Shown one piece after another: positions 34,201 through 42,355 of a stretch of DNA of 64,000 nt. A program made the position numbers and the translations under genes. The notes under the pieces are model-generated. The model worked only from the letters and a program-made list of their open reading frames with translations, made no database searches and was not told the DNA's origin. Every line of letters starts with the position of its first letter. Positions within the stretch are counted from its first letter, which is position 1. The DNA is from Typha latifolia (lineage: Eukaryota > Streptophyta > Magnoliopsida > Poales > Typhaceae): the NCBI GenBank assembly GCA_019914945.1, contig CM034100.1:7141096-7205095 (forward strand), read 5' to 3'.

Positions 34201-37200
34201 GTTTGTGGTTTTGTCAGTGAAAAAGAAATTCATGAAGCATATCGGTATCACAAACACTATGGTTGATCCTAACAATGGTTATGCAGATCCCTAGTCGGCA
34301 CGACACACCCTCAGCGCACCTTTATGTGCCAGTGGCACACATTGGCACATGCCAATTTAGCACATTTTTAATTAACATTTTAGGGTATTTAAAATTATTT
34401 TTGGGTCTTCAACATATTAATCTTTAGTTTTTAATTTAAATATATATATTAAAGTCTGCATTAGCCAATCAGCACGGTTTGGCATGGAAATGCGCCAGTA
34501 GCACCCCAATGCCAGGTGCTGTGCCACCATTGGCATAATCATCATTGGTCAATCCAACCTTAAAAAGTTAAAATTTAATGCAGTTCATATAGACTAATTC
34601 AAGGAGTGTTTAAGTGCTCTTTTTAAACAATAAAATCTGTTGAAGGCAATGTGTTAATTTTTATTGCTTTTTCTCACTCATTATGATATGTATGAATTGC
34701 CATCAAGTGGTCTGACAAACATGCCATTTCCGAGTACTCTGATGCTTGCTAGCTTCATAAGTAGAACATCTTGTGCCATCTTCCCAGCTGTCCTTGATTA
34801 CATGGCATGGTGGTTTTTCACACTCGGGATCGGCCGAAACGGATCGGGATCGGCTATAGCCGATCTCGATCCACACTCGGTTTCGGCCTGCTGCAGGCGG
34901 CTGCTTGCAGCCACTGCGAGAGACAGCTGCGCAAGGAATTTATCTCGGCCGACATTCTTCTTTGTCATTTGTCATTCTTCCGACATCAAGAATGACAACT
35001 ACTGCCGCTTGTCCAGAAGCGGCTAGAGAGAGAGAGGAGAGAGAGGAAGGGAGAGTGAGGGAGAGAAAAGGAGAGAGAGAGAGGGAAAAAGCAAGAGAGA
35101 GAGAGAGAGAGAAAATGAAAGAGAGAGTGAGGGAGAAGGAAAGATTAAAAAAAAAAGGGTATGAGAGAGAGAAAAAAGGAAAGAGAGAGTGAGAGAGAGG
35201 GAAAAAGCAAGAGAGAGTGAGAGAGAGAGAGAGAGAAAATGGAAGAGAGAGTGAGGGAGAAGGAAAGATTAAAAAAAAGGGTATGAGAGAGAGGAAAAAA
35301 GGAAGAGAGAGTGAGGGAGAAGGAAAGATTAAAAAAAAAGTTGAGAAAGAGAAAAAAAAAAAAAAAAAGAATGTGGGAGAAAATAGATACTTTAGACTAA
35401 CAATTAGAGGGATAGAAAAGAAGAGAGGGAGAAAAAGAGATTTTTACTTTTTAGGCTTTATATGTGAGTAATTATTATTTCTTATTTTTTTATAATTTTT
35501 TCTAAATTTTTAGAAATTTCTCTAATATTTTTAATAATATTTAGAATTTTATTTAATTAAAATAGTCCGATCCGATACAGGCGGCCGATACGGCCGATAC
35601 AGCCGATACGTATCGTTTTTTCGGACAGCCGATCCCGATCCCGATACCGATTTTTGGAACCTTGGTTTTTCATTATCTACTACTATGCATTATAAAGGAT
35701 AAAGTTAGATTATTCTAGAATAGCTATTCTAGATTCTTTCTCTTACAATTGTATCTCTTATTTAGAGAAATGTATTCTAATGTTTATTTATAATCTAAAA
35801 TAGTAGTGTAATAATTACTTTTGATATGACATAAAGTTAGGATAAACTACAAATAAGAGGTAAAAATTGATTCAAATATCCTTGTTTTGATATATAAATT
35901 TAAATTAAAGTGTTCTCATTTCTTATAGGTATGTAATACAAACTTGTAAGTATGTAATGAGATAGGTCGATAATAGGAGAGGAGATTGGTGAAAAAATTG
36001 GGCAAGAAAATTGGGCAGTAATTTTCGATTTCTGAAATGAGATAGATAAGTGGTAGAAGAGAGAATTTTAAAATTAATTTTAGTCAAATTGAGGGTAAAA
36101 TTCTAACTGGGCTTGTGTGGAATAATTTAAACAGTGTTTCTAATATAGAGTAAGGATAATTTGATGTTTATTTTCTAATCTAAAGTAGCATTTCCTAATC
36201 TAAAATAAGAAAAAGATAATCCTAAAGCAAATGAGCGCTAGATGAGTAGAATGATGCAACACCAACGAAAATCTTTTCTAGGTGCTGCCTCAACTGCGTC
36301 CATTCACAGAGTGCATGCAACAGTTGCCATCTCATGATGGCTGTTGCAGGCTTGCAGCAACCAAAGATTCCGTGATTAGCTCAATACAACAACAAAAAAA
36401 AAAAAATCTAAAATCAGCCTTAATATAGGGAACTGCAATGGCATAAACAACAGGATAGCAGGCCTCCCACATAAGAAGAGGGATCCTGACAACAGTATGT
36501 GGTGCAAGAAAGACCTGATGTCTTGATATCTTCTTTAAACATGAAGATATTGGTCTTAACTTGAAATTGGAAGTTCTCGGATTGTTGTCAATTTGCTACT
36601 CTGTATTTGGTTTTTGTCCTTTACCTTTTGGTTGAGTGACCTTACTCCAATAGAGGGATATGTTAGACCCTCTTTTCCAAATGCTAAGACGGTATCACAG
36701 CAATTTAATTCTTTTACATTCAGTTCACGACTGCCCCCTCTGAGAAAAGTGACTTCTCTGCGGAGTTCAGCTTTGGAAAGGCAGTCAGAGGATGACCTTG
36801 GTCCATCAAAGTTTTGAGTAGTGGGTGGTAGCTAGATTTTTTTAGAAGACTCCTTGAATTGTAGAGACCCAGAAGATTTCTCAAATTGTGGAGACCTAGA
36901 AGATTCCTTAAGTTGTAGAGACCCAAGGGAATCTCTACTGCCAAGGGGTTGAAAGTATTGGTGTCGGCAGCTAAAAGGTACTGCCCTTCTACATTGCCGC
37001 ATAAAAAATGACTGATTTTGACAAGATATCCCTAGGGCGTGGCCATATCTTACAGAAGTGATCTTTCCTATCACATCTGTACATATTAATATGTCTTCTA
37101 ATAAAACCTTACTATGATCCTCCAATTATATTAGAGAGAGTTATTCTCCACCAATGCCATTCTTGTGATATTTTCATTTCAATTCATTATTTATTCTCTT

Positions 37201-38290
37201 ACTTAATGCATTCTGTCAGGCTTGTCTCTCCCTAAAGCATGATCCGGAGCATATCCATGACTCCACTGAAAAGATTGGAGCCACTCTTTTACAGATATGC
37301 AACAATATTATTTCTGCTTTTCAGAATCTGAGAAAAATTGATGAGTAAGTCTATGAGCTTTGATGTATAATAGTATTATTCTTGACCTGTGTTAGCATAT
37401 AATGGGCGACTACCTTGAGCTACTTGCTTTTCATTATTTAGATACCTTGAGCTACTTGCTTTTCATTATTTAGATGGAACTTATGATGTACTCATTTATT
37501 TGGGTGAGCTGGTGTGGAGGTGTGCTGTGTCGGGGTGGTAATTTACTTTTTACTTTTTCTCAATCCTGCAACTATGCTGCTATGCAAGACTAAGACCTCA
37601 GAAATTCAATTTCAAAAATAAAGATCTCAGAAATTCCACGTAATTTCCTTTTAATTTTAAAAATAATCATCATCTTTCAGTTCTTAGCATATTCTCCTAT
37701 CAGTCCTTGTGTGTATAGATTATTATTGATCTTGGTGAGTCGATGATGTATTACCACCTAGTCTTCTCTGGGAGGTGGAAAACTCCTATCCTGATTATCG
37801 GCTGTCTTGTGTCATGTATGAAATATTTGATCCTCTAAAAATAAATGTATCTTGCAGCTTAAAGCTTTTAGGTTGCCCCTGTTACATGGTGTTTGAGCAG
37901 GAGGGCCCTGAGTTTGAATATAGCAGGCCTCTCTGTCATCAAAATGAAAACCTACTATTTAATTCCAGTCCATGTGTTGGGCCTCAATCATGGTGAGAAC
38001 AGTCTTTTAACTCAAAGATGTCTCAAATTCTCCCAAGGATCAACAGATAGATATGAGGTTCCATGTTGAAACAAAAAAGCTTCTATATTTTACTACTATC
38101 CTATTTGTGGCTTGGAGTTCTGCCAAAGTGTTCCTGTGTTTGGTTCCGTTTCCTGTTATAACATTTAAAATTTTCTTACAGTTGATGTTACCATTTTTTG
38201 CACAGGAATCTGGAGTTGACTTCATTCGAGAAAGAAGCTCTGTTTACTGCTGCAATAATTTCGTCACAAAAATTGGGAACTGAAGGGTGA
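7278..38290 (+). CDS. SNI1: SNI1, SMC5/6 complex subunit / negative regulator of systemic acquired resistance
   Basis: Fifteen exons: 7278-7377, 7459-7525, 7623-7716, 7804-7866, 7958-8023, 11213-11281, 12057-12138, 12225-12274, 12446-12658, 12734-12804, 12890-12959, 28379-28444, 33712-33864, 37220-37344, 38206-38290. All junctions are GT-AG and the phases close to 1374 bp (457 residues; Arabidopsis SNI1 is a little over 430). Recognised by the plant SNI1 pattern: start [19 protein letters not shown], then [84 protein letters not shown], and end [17 protein letters not shown]1 is an armadillo-like helical nuclear protein that represses defence genes and, as a subunit of plant SMC5/6, limits DNA damage signalling. 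Introns 11 (15.4 kb), 12 (5.3 kb) and 13 (3.4 kb) are swollen by mobile elements. No frameshift or premature stop is seen in the exons. Exon edges are my reading and need transcript support. Confidence 0.9.
8024..11212 (+). other. SNI1 intron 5, no recognised feature
   Basis: AT-rich intron of 3.2 kb. A possible exon after CCCAG at 8288 was considered but matches nothing in SNI1, and exons 5 and 6 join in frame without it. I see no transposon ends or coding remnants. Confidence 0.6.
12960..15639 (+). other. Left part of SNI1 intron 11
   Basis: Mostly unrecognised AT-rich DNA. 13740-14030 is a GC-richer stretch of CAACAACGA-like simple sequence that gives spurious short ORFs. 14930-15130 is a dispersed repeat, listed separately. 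It ends at the LTR beginning at 15640. Confidence 0.5.
14930..15130. repeat. Dispersed repeat with GGCACGGCACGTGCC palindrome
   Basis: GC-rich start (CGGCACGGCACGTGCCG, then TGCCACTAGCACGCAC) followed by AT-rich sequence with TTTTTAATTA, TTTAGG and TTTAGTTTTTGGTTTAAAT. The same order recurs at 34290-34560 in another SNI1 intron. Probably a small DNA transposon remnant; ends were not located. Confidence 0.5.
15640..16472 (-). repeat. LTR 3 of the compound (3' LTR of element A, diverged subfamily)
   Basis: Starts TGATCGACAATGG and ends GAATCGTATCA. It shares GAGCTTTCC-like, ATCTCAAGATATTG and AGGGTTTCTT blocks with the other LTRs but is clearly diverged from them. 16160-16370 is dense in GTTCGAACGC. 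The polypurine-type AAAAGCGTGGAG (minus strand) borders it at 16473-16484. Confidence 0.75.
16489..18614 (-). pseudogene. Element A pol remnant: RT, RNase H, integrase, chromodomain
   Basis: Read on the minus strand: a pre-RT linker ([13 protein letters not shown], near 18500); reverse transcriptase at 17830-18369 with [21 protein letters not shown] and the catalytic FFDDILVY; start of RNase H at 17434-17643 ([17 protein letters not shown]); then a jump into the integrase core at 17175-17393 ([14 protein letters not shown]) and 16926-17162 ([10 protein letters not shown]); and a chromodomain-like tail at 16506-16694 ([18 protein letters not shown]). Gag and protease are absent and the RNase H to integrase stretch is deleted, with several frame breaks. 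The chromodomain order places it among chromoviruses, Tekay-like by inference. Confidence 0.85.
18861..18942 (-). repeat. Duplicated primer binding site of element A
   Basis: Two adjacent copies of a unit of about 42 bp, each starting TGATACGATC or TGATATGATC (the LTR terminus) and ending with the minus-strand PBS TGGTATCAGAGC, complementary to the 3' end of initiator tRNA-Met. PBS copies are at 18928-18939 and 18886-18897. The inner one lies 3 bp from the LTR. Confidence 0.8.
18943..19841 (-). repeat. LTR 1 (shared: 5' LTR of A, 3' LTR of B)
   Basis: 899 bp, TGATACGATC to GAATCGTATCA (inverted termini). Nearly the same sequence as the LTR at 23322-24143 apart from indels in the GTTCGAACGC-rich zone at 19490-19735 and scattered substitutions. 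Confidence 0.9.
19860..20793 (-). pseudogene. Element B integrase C-terminal half and chromodomain, broken
   Basis: Minus-strand reading: integrase core remnants ([51 protein letters not shown]), the C-terminal domain with [16 protein letters not shown] and [12 protein letters not shown], then a chromodomain ([18 protein letters not shown]) in another frame, ending with an LEDK-type coding block (ACCTTGAGGACAAGGT, 19860-19875) and the polypurine GGAAGCGTGGTGGA next to the LTR. Frameshifts and an in-frame stop make it non-functional. Confidence 0.85.
20836..22063 (-). pseudogene. Element B zinc knuckle-protease fused to integrase, RT and RNase H missing
   Basis: A 354-residue open frame (20999-22063). 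Near its start is a CCHC zinc knuckle ([17 protein letters not shown]), then an aspartic protease with [14 protein letters not shown]. It next passes directly into the post-RNase H linker ([15 protein letters not shown]) and the integrase HHCC finger ([20 protein letters not shown]). The second half of the finger ([20 protein letters not shown]) and the core start ([10 protein letters not shown]) follow in a shifted frame down to 20836. The whole RT and RNase H region, normally over 1 kb, is gone without closing the frame. Confidence 0.85.
22243..23035 (-). pseudogene. Element B gag
   Basis: 258-residue frame with a proline-rich N-terminal third and a Retrotrans_gag core ([47 protein letters not shown]). 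It breaks near 22260, shortly before the zinc-knuckle frame. Encodes the capsid-like protein of the element. Confidence 0.85.
23241..23321 (-). repeat. Duplicated leader of element B with decayed PBS
   Basis: The same two-copy unit seen next to LTR 1, here with GGCTCGATAGCGCC and GGCTCGATACCGGC where an intact PBS would read GGCTCTGATACCAGC. Both copies have lost the exact match to initiator tRNA-Met. Confidence 0.7.
23322..24143 (-). repeat. LTR 2 (5' LTR of element B)
   Basis: 822 bp, TGATACGATC to GAATCGTATCA. It matches LTR 1 closely but is about 77 bp shorter, mainly because GTTCGAACGC-rich blocks present in LTR 1 are missing. Confidence 0.9.
24144..28378 (+). other. Right part of SNI1 intron 11, unclassified repeats
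   Basis: 24660-24840 has an LTR-like look (CCTATATAAAGG, then CTAACACCCC) without a partner. 26650-26815 contains two imperfect copies of a unit of about 75 bp (GTCACCTAAAYGRATCATATG and a CTGGACT end). 27220-28040 is GC-richer with repeated GGGCCCAAACCC-type text and spurious ORFs. None could be assigned to a family. Confidence 0.45.
28790..28857 (-). mobile_element. Chromovirus LTR end fragment
   Basis: CCTAAAGTG, ATCCATGCTCGAGACGAC and TGAATCGTATCA match the right-hand end of LTRs 1 and 2. The fragment is only about 68 bp and lies in SNI1 intron 12. Confidence 0.75.
28858..30540 (+). other. AT-rich part of SNI1 intron 12
   Basis: 29150-30130 is low-complexity AT-rich sequence with TTATTTTT-type runs and a TTTA repeat near 30117. 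No coding or transposon structure is recognised. Confidence 0.5.
30541..31670. mobile_element. PIF/Harbinger-like non-autonomous element
   Basis: Terminal inverted repeats GAGCATCTCTAA (30541) and TTGGAGATGCTC (ending 31670), flanked on both sides by TAA (30538-30540, 31671-31673), the 3-bp target duplication usual for PIF/Harbinger. Subterminal zones carry repeated palindromes CTCCAAATTTGGAG and CTCCAAATATGGAG. The AT-rich centre has a small ORF with a [11 protein letters not shown] motif (31033-31254) that resembles no transposase. Length 1130 bp; inserted in SNI1 intron 12. Confidence 0.8.
31671..33711 (+). other. Right part of SNI1 intron 12
   Basis: No gene or element recognised. Simple repeats: an ACACAC and ATATAT stretch near 32955-32975 and CTCTCT at 33526-33542. 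Confidence 0.5.
34290..34560. repeat. Second copy of the dispersed repeat seen at 14930
   Basis: TCGGCACGACACACC, TGGCACACATTGGCACATG, then TTTTTAATTAACATTTTAGG and TTTAGTTTTTAATTTAAAT in the same order as at 14930-15130. The right end contains a second GGCAC-rich block (TTGGCATGG and TGCCACCATTGGC), suggesting inverted GC-rich ends around an AT-rich centre. Confidence 0.5.
34821..35664. mobile_element. hAT-like MITE carrying a polypurine tandem repeat
   Basis: Flanked by a perfect 8-bp direct repeat GTTTTTCA (34813-34820 and 35665-35672), the hAT target-duplication length. Ends are inverted GGGATCGG-rich arms: left CACTCGGGATCGGCCG; right, read inward, CAAGGTTCCAAAAATCGG followed by GTATCGGGATCGGG. 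The left tip seems shortened. The centre is a GA-rich array. It lies in SNI1 intron 13. Confidence 0.7.
35021..35440. repeat. Polypurine (GA-rich) tandem repeat
   Basis: About 420 bp almost free of pyrimidines on the + strand. Repeats of GTGAGGGAGAAGGAAAGATT followed by an A-run start near 35127, 35249 and 35310, so the unit is about 122 bp with a 61-bp half-unit. The lysine/glutamate-rich ORFs through it are artefacts. Confidence 0.85.
36845..36925. repeat. 27-bp minisatellite, three copies
   Basis: Three successive units of the form AGAAGAYTYCTYRAATTGTRG + GAGACC in SNI1 intron 13. A 34-bp duplication at 37407-37471 (CCTTGAGCTACTTGC) lies in the next intron. Confidence 0.65.
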
Positions 38291-41200
38291 TAGAAGCCTA
38301 TACATATATATTTTGTCATGCTAAACCAACCTGGTTAAAGTTAACATTGCAATGAGCTTTGTGGCATGCTCAAATATTTTGAAAACAGGTTTGGAGACTT
38401 TGATCTGCTTCATTTTGGAAGATAGTTAAAATCAACCAGAAATGTCACAGTGAATAGGTATTCAACTAGCAGCTTATGTATATGAAATTCGATAACGCAG
38501 AAGAGGTTCTTATTTACTAACAAGGACTTGTAGCGTGAGTTGGTAGTATATGTATCTTTACCTGGACATATTTGTAAGTAAATCTACCATGCAAGGGAAC
38601 TTGCATGAGTTTGCAAAATTTATTCTGTTTGTAAGATGAGTCAGTCAGAATAAAAAATTAGGTGGTGGGCTAATTGCTGGCAGTGTTATCATTTGTCTAA
38701 TATTTCATAGTATACTATATTTATTTTGGCGTTGTTTTCACTGTTTGTAGAATTCATTTGGCTTTATTTTCTTTTCTTTTCTTTTCTTTTTTTCCTTAAA
38801 AAAGTGTATTATATTTTTACGAATCAGCTTTTATGACAAGTGACTTAGTGCGTGCATCAGATTACCCGAGCTTGGTTAGCTGTCGGTTTAGGGTGTTTAA
38901 GGTAAGAAGGGTGATTTGAGGGTGAGCTATTAATGTTTAGTTGGAAGTTGCTTTAGTGTAGGGCTTTTCCTGAATACCAATTAGCTAGTCTTTAGTGGGT
39001 CCATGTTCACCGCTTTTTTTTGGTCTAAAGTTTTGGTTGGGTGTTGATAATGTCTAAATAATACTTAAGAGTATAGTAGTTTTTATTTTATAATAAGAAT
39101 GTTAGGAGTTAGTTCCATGATGCCTGGATTTCTCCTTGCCCAAAAAGAAAACTTCAAATACTGATAAGTAATGTCCAAATTTCTACTGATAGATGATTGA
39201 TGATTACTTATGATTTAATTGAGTATTTAAGCTCTCAAAATTGTGTAATTATTAGAATAAGTGTTGGGTGAATGAAGAATAATATTGTAAGTTAGATCAG
39301 TCATTTAAAAAAAATATTTATTTAGGAGTTATGTGGCTGCTAGTGAATTTTTATTATTGTTGGTGGTAATAGAGTTACTTTATGAATTCTTGTTTGGCTA
39401 ATGACTTATAGTAGTAGATATGAAGATCATAATAGAGAATTAATACTATTAGATTGCTAATTTTGAGAATGCATAGCTTAGTAGAGTATTATCATGTGGA
39501 AAGTAAGAGTTGAGAAATGACATGAATGATGATTTTTGAAAGTCTTTATTGTGAAACGAAACTCTTTTAGATGTTGCTTGGTGGCTGATGTTGTTATAAT
39601 GTGAGGTCATCACTTTATGTTAGTGTGTCTTCCTTAATTTATTGGTAGATAGTATGAATTTTTCTATTTGTAGAAAGTTTAGTAGACTATTAGTTGAAAG
39701 ATTTAAACTATTGAAGACATGTTAATAGTAATTTGACATTATTGGTAGACAGCTAGATAGAAATAAGTTGGAAAAGTGGACTTAAGGTTTGGAAATTGTT
39801 TGGATCACTTTGAACTATGAGGGAAGCGTATGTTTTAGTTTTATCAGGATGATCTTATGACAATTAGTTTTGGATGATACCGGGTGACTGCATTTCTATG
39901 TCTAGTTGATTTGATACTATCCTTAGATTTTCATCCTTGGTGAAGGAATAGGCTATTTCGTCTGCAGAATCTGAGTTAGATCTTATAGCTAAAGTTTCGT
40001 AAAATGACTTCTTGTATGGTATCCTAAGTTAGGGCGCCCATTATAATGAGTATTGGTGAGCAAAATTTAATTTTGGGACTTAGTTCGAGGATTTTGTAAG
40101 CTTTGTGGTACTATCATAGTCATTTGTAGCGTAAAAAGTTAAGTGGATTTCTTTTACTCGTATTAGTTTTAGAAATAATAGACTTTTATTTTGTATATTG
40201 TATAAAAATATTGATCAATATGTTACGTGAAAATTATGTGGGTTTTATCCATATAAAGGAGATGTGTATTTAGAGACTAGTGTTTCACATAATTTACACT
40301 GAAACAGAAATGTAATGTATTTTCTACTCTTTTATTTTTGAAACATAGCATGATGGTGTGATTTATGAGATAAACAGAAACATCTTATGTGAAAGTTCAA
40401 ACTATCTAGGTGAAGAGAAATGATCCTACCACACCCACTCGGGATGGTGACGTTGAGTAATCCTATCAGGTTTCGCGGGCTATTCCGAGTTTTTTTTTTT
40501 TTTTGAAAAGAAATCACTGTTGACCCTTGTATCAGATTTCATGTGCATTTGATGGATTTGTGGGAATTTTATAAATTTACATTTTGGGCTACCTCTTTTG
40601 TATATCATCGAAGCATCATGACGTGATGGATTTGTATGATGTGATGTTGAAGAAGGGTGTAGTTTTCATTGGATTATGTAGTCATATTCTGTCGTATTAT
40701 TGGATTTATTTTATATCAGATTTTCATAGTAACACGCTAAAAAATATTCAATAAGTACAACGCATCATTTATAGTACACTAAAAGAATACAAAAAGATAC
40801 CGCATAGATTACTACTGTTTATAAAAAAATGAATAAATACAATAAGCAAGTAAGATAAATTAAAAAGTGAGTGACTAAGGCATATGGGCTATATTAGAAT
40901 ATTTTAATTTTATCTATTTTTAAATTTAATGTTTATAGGGGATGATTTAGTATTATAATATGAAAAAAAATTTAAAGTAATTTTATCAGCTTTTTTATCA
41001 TTGACTAAGCATGTAATTAGTTCTATTTAGCCTAGTCCAAGGTCGATGATATATCCAGAGGTATATCCAGAGGTAACAATACAGCAGAGGATCAAACTAC
41101 TAAATAGAGATTAACTTACCTAGACATAATTATGTAAATATTAATTACATAACTACTATGATACATAAATCATGAGATAGAATAAATTAATTTTTAAAAT

Positions 41201-42355
41201 TATACAAGTATTTCAGAATTACAAAATTAAAATAAAATAAAAAATAACCAAAATATGGGAGAGGCATCCCTAGTTGTGCCAATATGTTTTGCTACTAGTA
41301 GCTTCATTCTTCTTCTTTTTTTTTCTTTCTTTCCCCTCCGCTCTTTTTTTTCTCTTTTTTCTCTTATTTTCTACGTATTTTTTGGAATATTTTTCCAATG
41401 TCTCTACCCCTCTATTTATAGACAATTTTCAAAAATTACTATCGCAGGATTTGTTGTTTGGCTGGCTGCACGAAATTGGTCAACCGGACTGGATGTATAT
41501 GACCTGCGCGTGGGCTGGTCGGCCGGGCCGCTGCGGGTGTGGATAGGGTCGCTGCGGGCTCGGGCTCGCATGGGCTGGTCGGCTGACGGGCTAGCGGGCC
41601 GACAGGCTAGTGCATCCGACGTTTATGATCTAAAAATTCTAATTTTTGCAACTCTGGCACATATTGTTTTGACAGAATTTCTCAAAACTTCATTTTAGTA
41701 TTAAAATATAAGTTTTAATCAATAATTTAGCATTTTATAAAGTGAAACGTGAATTTAGAGAAACTCATTTAAACAACTAGAAGGACGCTTATTTTTTAAC
41801 AATTAAGCTAGTATTTTTTATTATTTATAAGGGTATTTTTATGCACTTATCGGACAACTTTGCATTTTTGATCAAATTTTGTTGTCATATCCTCTCTTGA
41901 GGTTGATGGATTTTGATGAATTTTACTAACTTTTCATTTAGGTCTGTATTGTTGAATTTTGTTGATATATTAAATTCTTGATAGATCTTCTGGACGGCTT
42001 TGATTGTCATTTTTTTTTTTTAACTATATCAGATTCCATGTGTTTGACGGATAGAGTCATTTTGTGATAGATTCTGATCGACATGTCCCATGGCGTTAGA
42101 AGGCTTTCATTGACTCGTGATTCTCGATGTGTTAGACTAACTAATTCTTGGATTACTTCACACATGGAATATTGCTATCGATTTTTGCACACTAGTCATG
42201 ATCTTTATTTACATAGACTTTGGATTTTATGGTTTCTATGAGTTTTCAATTGCATGTCTTTTTTATTACTGGACTTCTATGACATATGTGTATATCATAT
42301 TTTTCAAATTTGTCCTAATTGATATTTGATAATTTTAACTCATTATTCTAAAAAC
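38291..42355. other. Intergenic DNA downstream of SNI1
   Basis: The SNI1 3' UTR should lie in the first few hundred bases. A (TTTTC)n tract is near 38770. 41255-41698 is an open frame of 147 codons whose first half is poly-Phe/Leu from a pyrimidine tract and whose second half is GC-rich (GGGCTGGTCGGC repeated). With TCTATTTATAGAC just before, it looks more like LTR sequence than a gene. Nothing else recognised. Confidence 0.45.

Noticed and set aside
34905..35471. Lysine/glutamate/arginine-rich ORFs of 84-120 codons
   Set aside because: Products of the GA-rich tandem repeat inside a MITE; no coding signal.
41255..41698. 147-codon ORF with a hydrophobic N-terminus
   Set aside because: The hydrophobic part is a pyrimidine tract and the rest a GC-rich repeated motif; it looks like retroelement LTR DNA, and no homologue is recognised.
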